Shown here: piece by piece, positions 1 through 5,527 of the stretch
Layout of the letters: every line of letters begins with the position of its first letter
How positions within the stretch are numbered: position 1 is the stretch's first letter
Assembly (NCBI GenBank): GCA_030432795.1
Contig: JAUILW010000253.1
Coordinates: forward strand, 1 to 5,527
Direction of reading: 5' to 3'
Length of the DNA stretch: 5,527 nucleotides
Origin: Gammaproteobacteria bacterium
GTDB lineage: Bacteria; Pseudomonadota; Gammaproteobacteria; Pseudomonadales; Azotimanducaceae
The notes under the pieces: model-generated
Databases searched by the model: none
The model's input: the letters and a program-made list of their open reading frames with translations, nothing else
What the model was told of the DNA's origin: nothing
Position numbers and translations under genes: made by a program

Positions 1-532
1 TGACGCGCACGTTACCTTGCGCGCCTTCCATTGCCGCGCAGCGGGTGAAGTGGATCAGCGCTGCCTTGGAGGACGAGTAGGCCGCCATGTTGTCGATGGC
101 GAGCAGGGCGTTGATGGACGTAACGTTCACAATGGCGCCGCCACCCTGCGCAGCCATGATGCCCATTGCCGCCCGAGTCGAGGCGAACGGCGCATCGACG
201 TTCACCCGGTAGTCCTGCCGGAAGGCAGCCACATCCGTATCGCTGATCGCGCCCCATCCCACGTGCATGGCATTGTTTACCAGGCCGTCCAGGCGTCCGT
301 GGCGTTGCGCGACGTCTTCCACCCAAGCCACCAGCGCGTCCGTATCAGTCACATCCAGCACCCGATACTCGGCGCTCTCGCCAATACGAGCCACCGCCTG
401 CTGCAGCGCCTCCTCACGACGGCCGCAAATGGCGACCCGCGCACCCTCGCCTGCCAGCCGTTCGGCAATCGCCAACCCGATGCCCTCGCTACCACCCGTA
501 ACGAGCGCAACCCTGCCTTCGAACCTGCTCAT
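1..532 (-). CDS. Short-chain dehydrogenase/reductase (SDR), C-terminus cut off by the window edge
   Basis: NAD(P)-dependent oxidoreductase of the classical SDR family, which interconverts alcohols and ketones in the cytoplasm. I translated it directly. It starts at ATG 532-530 and stays open for 177 residues to the left edge, where it breaks off in the N-V-R-V strand typical just before the NxxxPG segment. Visible motifs are the cofactor-binding TGGSEGIG (residues 12-19), the adenine-contacting D60-V61, NNAM (86-89, normally NNAG), and the catalytic tetrad N111, S139, Y152, K156 (YSSSK). The second beta strand ends in CGRR with no acidic residue, which suggests NADP(H) preference (inference). 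Family length is about 250 residues, so roughly 70 are missing. A G-rich Shine-Dalgarno-like run (542-546 on this strand) sits 9 nt before the ATG. It is divergent from the ligase operon and probably co-regulated. The substrate is unknown. Confidence 0.93.
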   Translation of the reverse strand, partial: MSRFEGRVALVTGGSEGIGLAIAERLAGEGARVAICGRREEALQQAVARIGESAEYRVLDVTDTDALVAWVEDVAQRHGRLDGLVNNAMHVGWGAISDTDVAAFRQDYRVNVDAPFASTRAAMGIMAAQGGGAIVNVTSINALLAIDNMAAYSSSKAALIHFTRCAAMEGAQGNVRV

Positions 533-625
533 CGCCGCGCACCCCCAAACGCTGTTCAAGCGCATATTCGCACTTTTGTAGTGTGTTTTCTACGCATTTG
601 GCGTTTTTCAAAGCCTAAAACTTTC

Positions 626-651
626 GGATTGCATAATCTTACCCGCAATCC
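626..651. promoter_or_regulatory. Perfect inverted repeat, candidate operator
   Basis: GGATTGC at 626-632 is repeated inverted as GCAATCC at 645-651, giving 7-bp arms around a 12-bp spacer. The repeat overlaps both rightward promoter candidates, so a dimeric regulator such as a TetR-, GntR- or LysR-type protein bound here could control the operon and perhaps the divergent SDR gene. No regulator gene is in the window, so the family cannot be named. A 7-bp match of this kind can occur by chance in a region of this size. Confidence 0.4.
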
Positions 652-667
652 TACACTGGCAACGCCT

Positions 668-675
668 GGGAGGAG
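668..675 (+). promoter_or_regulatory. Strong Shine-Dalgarno site of the ligase gene
   Basis: GGGAGGAG lies 9 nt before the ATG at 685 and fixes that start over internal ATG codons. It marks the first gene of the operon as strongly translated. Confidence 0.8.
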
Positions 676-684
676 CCGCCACCG

Positions 685-2301
685 ATGACCGACAATACCG
701 ATCCGTTCGCCCTCATCGACGCCGAGGTACGCGGTTTTCCCTGCCGGATTTTCGCCGACACTCCACCTCATCTGGCAAGCCTGTGGTCGCTGCTCGACGT
801 GTACGGCGATCGGGAGTTCCTGCTGGATGGTGACACCCGCTGGACGTTCAAACAGGTGCGCAACGCCGCATCATTACTGGCACAGGACCTCGCCGCACGC
901 GGCTATGCACCCGGTGATCGCATCGCCCTCGTGCTGCCCAACGGTGCCGGCTGGGTGGTGTCGTTCGTCGCCATCACCGCCATCGGCGCCGTGCCCGCGC
1001 TGGTCAATGCCCGCGGCGCGGCTGAAGAGATTCAACACTGCGTGCACAGTACCGGTTGCGTCGCCTGGATTGGGGACGCCCGCACCGCGGCCGTCGACGT
1101 TGCAGCAGATCGTCTGGACTGGGCGGAGATCGAGCCATCCGCCCGCAATGCGCCGGATGCAGCTCTGCCGGTGGTCGATCGAGAGCACAATGATGAAGCA
1201 CTGTTGATGTTCACTTCCGGCACCACCGGGCGCGCCAAGGCGGCCATCCTCACCCACCTGGGCGTGCTCACTTCGCTCAAGACCATCCAGTACTCCGGCC
1301 TGCTGGTAGCGCAGGACATGGCGGCGCAGTACGGCATCGCCGTGGAACAGCTCATGCAGATGCGCCCGCCCACGGTAACGCTGCTGATGTTCCCGATGTT
1401 TCATGTCAGCGGCTGCCACGCCGTGTTTCTCAACAACCTGTCGCAGGGCGCTCGCATCGTCATGCTCAAACGCTGGGACCCCGAAACGGCCCTGGAAGTG
1501 ATCGAGCGGGAAGGCGTCACCGCGTTTCCCGCGGTGCCCACTATGTACTGGGACCTGCTCAAGGCAGCCGAAACCAGCGGCCGTAACATCAGCTCGCTCA
1601 CCTCCCTGTCCGTTGGCGGACAGGGCACACCGCCCGCTCTGCTGAACGCTGTGACCGGCGCTTTTCCGTCCGCGGTGATCGGCACAGGCTACGGCATGAC
1701 CGAGAACAACGGCACGGTCAGCATGGCGGTGGGTAGCGCATTTGTGCAGAAACCGCATGCCACCGGCAGACCGGTGGCGACGGTGCAGGTGGAGATCCGC
1801 GACGAAGCCGGCAGGCCCCTGCCAGCCAATACCACTGGCGAAATCCATGTGCGCGGCGCCACCCTCATGGCGGGCTACGCCAACGCCGAACCGCCGTTTT
1901 TCGACGACAACGGCTGGTTCGCTTCCGGCGATATCGGCTACCTGGACGACGACGGATGCGTGTGCATCGTCGACCGTCGCACCGACATGGTCATCTCCGG
2001 CGGCGAGAACATCTACTGCGCGGAGGTGGAACGCGCCATCGACCTGCACCCGCAGATCCGCGAGAGCGCAGCGCTCGGCGAGCCGGACGAGCGTCTGGGC
2101 GAACGGGTGGTGGCGGTTGCGTGCCTGGAAGCGGATGGCGAGGCAACAGAGGAAGCAGTGCTGGCCTCGCTCGATGCGCACCTCGCCCGCTACAAGATTC
2201 CCAAACGCATCGTGCTCACCCGCGAGCCGCTGCCGCGCAACCCCACCGGCAAGATCATCAAACGCCAGGTGCGCGAGATCTATCTGAAGGAGCCCGCATG
2301 A
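685..2301 (+). CDS. Acyl-CoA synthetase (AMP-forming; class I adenylate-forming enzyme)
   Basis: Activates a carboxylic acid with ATP to an acyl-adenylate and transfers the acyl group to CoA. It is 538 residues, normal for the family. A large N-terminal domain carries the phosphate-binding loop TSGTTGRAKAA (177-187) and the YGMTE motif (336-340). Next come GWFASGDIGYL, in which D416 binds the ribose, and the hinge segment DRRTDMVISGGENIY (430-444). The small C-terminal domain ends in PRNPTGKIIKRQ with K523 as the adenylation lysine. The phosphate loop departs from the usual TGxPKG: Pro is A184 and the following Gly is A186. A longer-than-usual segment separates this loop from the PMFHVSG motif. 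It is the first gene of the operon, with the next gene overlapping its stop. The overall pattern resembles fatty-acid, aromatic-acid or steroid-acid CoA ligases of the FadD type. The substrate cannot be assigned from these motifs. Confidence 0.93.
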   Translation: MTDNTDPFALIDAEVRGFPCRIFADTPPHLASLWSLLDVYGDREFLLDGDTRWTFKQVRNAASLLAQDLAARGYAPGDRIALVLPNGAGWVVSFVAITAIGAVPALVNARGAAEEIQHCVHSTGCVAWIGDARTAAVDVAADRLDWAEIEPSARNAPDAALPVVDREHNDEALLMFTSGTTGRAKAAILTHLGVLTSLKTIQYSGLLVAQDMAAQYGIAVEQLMQMRPPTVTLLMFPMFHVSGCHAVFLNNLSQGARIVMLKRWDPETALEVIEREGVTAFPAVPTMYWDLLKAAETSGRNISSLTSLSVGGQGTPPALLNAVTGAFPSAVIGTGYGMTENNGTVSMAVGSAFVQKPHATGRPVATVQVEIRDEAGRPLPANTTGEIHVRGATLMAGYANAEPPFFDDNGWFASGDIGYLDDDGCVCIVDRRTDMVISGGENIYCAEVERAIDLHPQIRESAALGEPDERLGERVVAVACLEADGEATEEAVLASLDAHLARYKIPKRIVLTREPLPRNPTGKIIKRQVREIYLKEPA

Positions 2302-3176
2302 CATTTCCCGCCGCTGCACCCGTGATCGATCTGATGATGGGCATCCCTGTAAGCGAGACCAATGAGGAGTGGTACGCCTCCTTCCGACCGCTGCTGAAGG
2401 ACAAAGAAAGCATCGACATGTTCAAGATGCCGGCGCAGTACATGTTTCGAGATATCCCCAAGCTCGACGGTATGGATGACGCCGTGGAATACCTTGTCGA
2501 GCAGATGGATAAGTACAACATCGAACGGGCGCTGGTGGGCTACTTCGATGGCTCTCAGGCCGCGGAGGCCGCCAAACGCAAACACCCGGAACGTTTTCTC
2601 TGGGACTACTCCGTGGATCCGAACGGCGGCATGGAAACCGTGCGCGCCATCAAGCGCGCCCACGCCGAATGGGGCATCCACTCCGTCACCGTCTTTCCGT
2701 GCGGCTGCAATCCGCAGGTGCCGATCAACGACCGGCGCATGTGGCTCGTGTACGCCACCTGCTGCGAGCTCGACATTCCGGTGCTGGTGAACGTCGGCAT
2801 CCCAGGCCCCCGCGTGCCCATGGAGCCGCAGCGCATGGAGCTGGTGGACGAGGTCTGTTATCACTTCCCGGAACTCAAGTTCATCATGCGCCACGGCGGC
2901 GAGCCGTGGGAGGCGCTTGCCGTCAAGCTGATGCTGAAGTGGCCCAACCTCTACTACTCCACCAGCGCCTTTGCGCCGAAACATTACCCCAAAGCCATCA
3001 TCGACTACGCCAATACCCGCGGTGCTGACAAGATCATGTACGCCGGCTATTTCCCCATGGGACTTTCCCTGGAACGCATCTTCGGCGATCTGCCGGGCGT
3101 GCCCTTCAAAGACGAAACGGTGTGGCGAAAATTTCTGAGCGAGAACGCGCGCCGCGTGTACGGACTCGACAACTGA
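2298..3176 (+). CDS. Amidohydrolase family 2-like protein lacking the usual metal ligands
   Basis: A 292-residue TIM-barrel-type protein related to the ACMSD/amidohydrolase-2 group, whose members hydrolyse, hydrate or decarboxylate. The start ATG overlaps the ligase TGA (ATGA, 2298-2301), and AGGAG at 2288-2292 lies 5 nt upstream, indicating translational coupling. Family landmarks are VID at 9-11, IPVLVNVGIPGP (160-171), LKFIMRHGGEPW (193-204), NLYYSTSAF (217-225), KIMYAGYFPMG (245-255) and the closing ENARRVYGL (282-290). The expected metal ligands are largely gone: the IDxHxH motif reads I-D-L-M-M-G (10-15), the PVxxHxG histidine is N165, and the GSDYP aspartate is Y251. H199 of the HGG motif is kept. 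Strong fold motifs with lost ligands suggest metal-independent catalysis, as known for the lactonase LigI, or a non-catalytic role. Length is near the family norm, with no sign of frameshift. Its position between ligase and oxygenase points to the same catabolic pathway. Confidence 0.85.
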   Translation: MTFPAAAPVIDLMMGIPVSETNEEWYASFRPLLKDKESIDMFKMPAQYMFRDIPKLDGMDDAVEYLVEQMDKYNIERALVGYFDGSQAAEAAKRKHPERFLWDYSVDPNGGMETVRAIKRAHAEWGIHSVTVFPCGCNPQVPINDRRMWLVYATCCELDIPVLVNVGIPGPRVPMEPQRMELVDEVCYHFPELKFIMRHGGEPWEALAVKLMLKWPNLYYSTSAFAPKHYPKAIIDYANTRGADKIMYAGYFPMGLSLERIFGDLPGVPFKDETVWRKFLSENARRVYGLDN

Positions 3177-3178
3177 CG

Positions 3179-3183
3179 AGGAG
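3179..3183 (+). promoter_or_regulatory. Shine-Dalgarno site of the Rieske oxygenase gene
   Basis: AGGAG sits just after the amidohydrolase stop and 6 nt before the ATG at 3190. It supports this start, and hence the unusual N-terminal extension, over a start at the later in-frame methionine M52 next to the Rieske domain. Confidence 0.75.
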
Positions 3184-3189
3184 ACAGTC

Positions 3190-4317
3190 ATGGCAGAAGC
3201 CGAAAATCTGCACGATGCCCGCACGGCACCCGTACTGGTGTGGGAACAGCTCAAGCATCTGAAAGGCGACGATCTGAAAGCCTGGCGGGTGAGCGAGGTA
3301 GACAATCTACGAAGCCGCGAAGAGCGCAACATCGATCTGCCCATGCCCTTTGGCTGGTTTGCCTTGTGCTACAGCGACGAGCTGGCCGTGGGCGAGGTCA
3401 AGCCGCTGCGGTACTTCGAGCGCGACCTGGTGGTGTGGCGCGGCGAGGACGGCGCCCCGCGCACCCTGGATGCCTACTGCCCGCACCTCGGCGCGCACCT
3501 GGGTTACGGCGGTAAGGTGTCCGGCAACCTCATCGAGTGTCCGTTCCACTCCTGGCGCATGGAAGGCGACGGCTCGGTGCAGGAGATCCCCTACTCAAAA
3601 AGCATACCGCCGAAGATGAAGAAGCCCGCCTGCGAGCGCGCCTACCCCACGCGTGAGGCGAACGGCTTCGTGTGGGTGTGGTATCACCCGGAGAATATCG
3701 AGCCGCTATATGAGCTGGAGGTGTTCGAGGAAGTTGGGCACCCCGATTGGAGTGCGTACGAAAAGCACGAGTGGATCGTCTACGGTCCCATGCAGACCAT
3801 CGCCGAAAACGGCGCTGACGCTGCGCACTTTCAATACATCCACGGCGTAGCCGACAGCCCCAACTACGACATCACCTTCGACGGTCACAAGCGTACCGCC
3901 GAGGTGCACGCCAAAATGGGTACGCCACGCGGGCTCGTGGACGGCACCATTGCCTACGGCGTGGTGGGCGCAGGCCAACCGTGGACGCGCTTCACCGGCA
4001 TCTGCGAAACCCTGCTGATCACCGGCGTGGCACCGATCGCTCGCGATGTCACGCACATCCGCTTCGCCTTCACGCAGCTCAAGAGCGACCGCGATGGCGA
4101 TAACGGCGGCGTGGCCAAGGCCATCATCCGCGACATTTGCAAGCAGCTCGACCAGGACAAGGTGGTATGGGACCGGCAGCGCTACATCGCCGCCCCGCCG
4201 CTCTGCGCCGGCGACGGGCCGATCAACGACTTCCGCGACTTCTTCCGCCAGTTCTACGCGGGCGCCGAGTACGACAAATACCGGGAAAGCGCGAAGACCC
4301 GCTCGATCAGCCGCTAG
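3190..4317 (+). CDS. Rieske non-haem iron oxygenase, alpha subunit (KshA / Neverland-like)
   Basis: Terminal component of a Rieske oxygenase, which uses O2 and electrons delivered by a separate reductase or ferredoxin to hydroxylate or desaturate its substrate. It has 375 residues, a usual family size. The Rieske [2Fe-2S] ligands are C97-P-H99 and C117-P-F-H120 (CPHLGAHL...CPFHSW). The catalytic iron site is ENGADAAHFQYIH, with ligands H213 and H218 and the electron-bridging D210. The third ligand is probably D342 in the GDGPINDFRDFFRQFY segment (inference from KshA). The CPHLGA...GGxVxGN...CPFHxW...IPY pattern and the C-terminal DGP...RQFY tail place it in the group with 3-ketosteroid 9-alpha-hydroxylase KshA and the sterol desaturases DAF-36/Neverland. 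The actual substrate is not proven. About 46 mostly charged residues precede the first Rieske strand. It is the third operon gene, 13 bp after the amidohydrolase, and its TAG overlaps the convergent gene's stop. Confidence 0.92.
   Translation: MAEAENLHDARTAPVLVWEQLKHLKGDDLKAWRVSEVDNLRSREERNIDLPMPFGWFALCYSDELAVGEVKPLRYFERDLVVWRGEDGAPRTLDAYCPHLGAHLGYGGKVSGNLIECPFHSWRMEGDGSVQEIPYSKSIPPKMKKPACERAYPTREANGFVWVWYHPENIEPLYELEVFEEVGHPDWSAYEKHEWIVYGPMQTIAENGADAAHFQYIHGVADSPNYDITFDGHKRTAEVHAKMGTPRGLVDGTIAYGVVGAGQPWTRFTGICETLLITGVAPIARDVTHIRFAFTQLKSDRDGDNGGVAKAIIRDICKQLDQDKVVWDRQRYIAAPPLCAGDGPINDFRDFFRQFYAGAEYDKYRESAKTRSISR
4314..4317. other. Shared palindromic stop codons (CTAG) of two convergent genes
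   Basis: The oxygenase stops at TAG 4315-4317 on the plus strand and the dehydrogenase stops at TAG 4316-4314 on the minus strand. The palindrome CTAG serves both, so the genes overlap tail to tail by four bases and there is no intergenic space. Confidence 0.95.
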
Positions 4318-5504
4318 CCATTACCCCGGGGCTCCTTCGGGAGCCCCAATGCGCGTTCTGCGATGAGGTTGCGCTGAATCTGATTCGTCCCTGCGTAGAT
4401 GGTGTCGGCACGTGAGAACATGTACATGCGCTGCAGATCATCAAACGCATAGTCGTCCCCAGCCGCAATCTCACCAGCCTGACCCAGCACATCCATCGCC
4501 AACTCGCCAAGCTCCCGGTGCCACGTGGCCCAGTAGATCTTGTAGGTGAACGCCGGCCCGGATAGCGCTCCGGAGTCTGCTCCGGAAAGCATGCGCAAAG
4601 CGCTGGCCCGCATGATCTGCAGGCCACGCCAGGCTTTTGCCAGACGCTGACGAATCAGCGGGTCCTGTGCGCTGCCGTTGGCTTTTGCCGCATCGACAAT
4701 CTGTGTGAGCTCGTTGCGAAACTGCATCTGCTGAGCGAGGGTAGAAACGCCACGCTCGAAGGCAAGCGTACCCATCGCCACCCGCCAACCATCGCCAGGC
4801 GCGCCGACGACATTATCCGCGGCAGTGACCGCACCATCGAAGAATGTCTCGTTGAAGTCCGCCTCGCCGGTCATCTGGCGAATGGGACGCACGTCGATTC
4901 CCGGCTGATCCATCGGCACCAGAAGATAGGACAAGCCCTCGCGGCCGCGGCTGCCTTCCTCTGTGCGGCAGATAACAAAACACCACTGCGCAAACTGCGC
5001 CAGCGATGTCCAGATCTTCTGCCCTTCGATCACCCAGCGTTGTCCATCCGGACCATCTTCGAGACGCGCTTTCGTGCGCACGTTGGCAAGGTCCGATCCC
5101 GCGCCGGGCTCCGAGTAGCCCTGGCACCACATCTCCTCGCCCGCGGCGATCTTCGGCAGAAAACGCTGCTTCTGCGCCTCGTTGCCGAAGTGCAGTATGG
5201 TCGGCCCGGCAAGCTCCACCCCCATGTGGCCGAGACGCCCCGGCGCGCGGGCTCGGGCGTACTCCTCGGCAAAGATCACCTGTTGCGCCAGGTCCGCGTC
5301 GCGGCCACCGTAACGCTTGGGCCAGCCGATGGCACTCCACCCGGCGGCACCAAGCGCCCGCTCCCAGGCGTGTCGTTCTTCCGCCATGGCGGTCTGCGAA
5401 GTGACGCCGCGAATGTGCGCAAACGGGCCGGAAAGCTGCTCTTCGAGCCACGCCGCCACCTCTGCACGGAAAGTTTCCTGCTCAGGCGTAAATCCGAGCT
5501 TCAT
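4314..5504 (-). CDS. Acyl-CoA dehydrogenase
   Basis: FAD-dependent enzyme that introduces an alpha-beta double bond into an acyl-CoA and passes electrons to ETF. It has 396 residues, the usual family length. I chose ATG 5504-5502 because GGAG (5516-5513) lies 8 nt upstream; the GTG at 5513 overlaps that site. The N-terminal helical domain runs to about residue 120. The FAD/substrate segment is QGYSEPGAGSD (128-138) and KIWTS (163-167). The middle beta domain extends to about 235, followed by the C-terminal helical domain with TIYAGTNQIQRN (368-379) and the tail GLPKEPR. The position of the medium-chain enzyme's catalytic Glu (IYEGT) is A371. The likely base is instead E250 in LAFERG, the helix-G position used by isovaleryl- and long-chain enzymes. 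The sequence style matches actinobacterial and proteobacterial FadE proteins of steroid or branched-acid catabolism. It converges on the ligase-oxygenase operon; its promoter lies beyond the right edge. Confidence 0.93.
   Translation of the reverse strand: MKLGFTPEQETFRAEVAAWLEEQLSGPFAHIRGVTSQTAMAEERHAWERALGAAGWSAIGWPKRYGGRDADLAQQVIFAEEYARARAPGRLGHMGVELAGPTILHFGNEAQKQRFLPKIAAGEEMWCQGYSEPGAGSDLANVRTKARLEDGPDGQRWVIEGQKIWTSLAQFAQWCFVICRTEEGSRGREGLSYLLVPMDQPGIDVRPIRQMTGEADFNETFFDGAVTAADNVVGAPGDGWRVAMGTLAFERGVSTLAQQMQFRNELTQIVDAAKANGSAQDPLIRQRLAKAWRGLQIMRASALRMLSGADSGALSGPAFTYKIYWATWHRELGELAMDVLGQAGEIAAGDDYAFDDLQRMYMFSRADTIYAGTNQIQRNLIAERALGLPKEPRGNG
4328..4347 (+). terminator. Stable UUCG hairpin at the convergent gene junction, candidate terminator
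   Basis: GGGGCTCC (4328-4335), loop TTCG (4336-4339) and GGAGCCCC (4340-4347) form a perfect 8-bp GC-rich stem. On the plus-strand transcript the loop is the very stable C(UUCG)G tetraloop, starting 10 nt after the oxygenase stop. No U-tract follows, so it is not a textbook intrinsic terminator. It may instead stabilise the 3' end or act with Rho. The whole hairpin lies inside the 3' coding end of the convergent dehydrogenase, where it encodes the common tail motif GLPKEPR, so it could be partly a by-product of coding. Confidence 0.5.
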
Positions 5505-5512
5505 GCTGCACA

Positions 5513-5516
5513 CTCC
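5513..5516 (-). promoter_or_regulatory. Shine-Dalgarno site deciding the acyl-CoA dehydrogenase start
   Basis: GGAG on the minus strand, 8 nt before the ATG at 5504, sets the start there. The three-codon-longer GTG start would lie within this site and has no good Shine-Dalgarno of its own in the visible bases. Confidence 0.7.
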
Positions 5517-5527
5517 GCGTCCAGCCC

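Larger units (their letters stand above)
533..684. promoter_or_regulatory. Divergent intergenic control region between the SDR gene and the ligase operon
   Basis: This 152-bp stretch is the only substantial non-coding DNA in the window and is clearly richer in A and T than the genes around it. It must hold the promoters for the SDR gene (leftward) and the ligase-amidohydrolase-oxygenase operon (rightward). For the rightward side, two weak sigma-70-like options are visible: CATAAT at 632-637 with no good -35 box, or TTGCAT (629-634) with TACACT (652-657) at 17-bp spacing. The second would leave only a very short leader before the Shine-Dalgarno at 668-675. For the leftward side, a TTGAAA-like box near 607-612 has no convincing -10 partner. 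Promoter placement is therefore uncertain, but the regional role is well supported by gene layout. Confidence 0.6.

Noticed and set aside
558..575. Imperfect palindrome AAGCG-CATATT-CGCACTT near the SDR start
   Set aside because: The arms pair only with an extra base on one side, so it is too weak to call an operator.
578..593. GTAG...CTAC short dyad in the intergenic region
   Set aside because: Only four bases per arm, which is expected by chance.
17..688. Plus-strand open frame of 223 codons across the left end and the intergenic region
   Set aside because: It is antisense to the SDR, whose motifs TGGSEGIG and YSSSK are unambiguous, and it runs through the control region.
1956..2297. Upstream in-frame extension of the amidohydrolase frame
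   Set aside because: It overlaps the C-terminal domain of the ligase. The ATG at 2298 has a good Shine-Dalgarno, and family homology begins there.
874..2319. Long minus-strand open frame (481 codons) opposite the acyl-CoA synthetase
   Set aside because: It is antisense to a protein with complete family motifs, its translation has no recognisable domain, and long antisense frames are expected in GC-rich coding DNA.
2280..3344. Minus-strand open frame of 354 codons opposite the amidohydrolase-like gene
   Set aside because: It is His-, Val- and Ala-rich with no family motif, and it crosses two well-supported plus-strand genes.
5505..5513. GTG start three codons upstream for the acyl-CoA dehydrogenase
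   Set aside because: This codon overlaps the GGAG site that serves the ATG at 5504, and family proteins typically begin near the MKLGFTPEQ segment.
1..5527. tRNA, rRNA, CRISPR, insertion-sequence or prophage signals
   Set aside because: No cloverleaf, repeat-spacer pattern, terminal inverted repeats or transposase motifs were found; almost all bases are in metabolic genes.

Overview
This is a compact, GC-rich bacterial window packed with five genes that look like part of a CoA-dependent catabolic cluster. The high GC content, strong Shine-Dalgarno sites and tight gene spacing fit a high-GC proteobacterium. An actinobacterium cannot be excluded, and no taxon-specific marker is present. I saw no RNA gene, CRISPR array, insertion sequence or other mobile element.

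Layout. Positions 1-532 (minus) hold the N-terminal 177 residues of a short-chain dehydrogenase/reductase whose C-terminus lies beyond the left edge. Positions 533-684 are an AT-richer divergent intergenic region with a perfect 7-bp inverted repeat, the likely control region for both directions. Positions 685-4317 (plus) are a three-gene operon: an acyl-CoA synthetase of the AMP-forming class (685-2301), an amidohydrolase-2-like protein (2298-3176, start overlapping the previous stop as ATGA), and the oxygenase component of a Rieske non-haem iron oxygenase resembling KshA and Neverland/DAF-36 (3190-4317). Positions 4314-5504 (minus) carry an acyl-CoA dehydrogenase facing the operon. The two convergent genes share the palindrome CTAG as stop codons, and a very stable UUCG-type hairpin follows immediately.

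How the genes may work together (inference): the ligase would activate a carboxylic acid, possibly a steroid, terpenoid or other alicyclic/aromatic acid, as its CoA thioester. The acyl-CoA dehydrogenase would introduce a double bond. The Rieske oxygenase would hydroxylate or desaturate the ring or alkyl skeleton. The SDR would oxidise an alcohol or reduce a ketone. The amidohydrolase-like protein would do a hydrolysis, hydration, decarboxylation or non-catalytic step. The substrate cannot be read from the sequence. No ferredoxin or reductase for the oxygenase is in the window.

The most interesting item is the amidohydrolase-like protein. Its fold motifs align well with amidohydrolase family 2, but the usual metal ligands are replaced at all but one of the positions I could align, so it is probably metal-independent or a pseudoenzyme.
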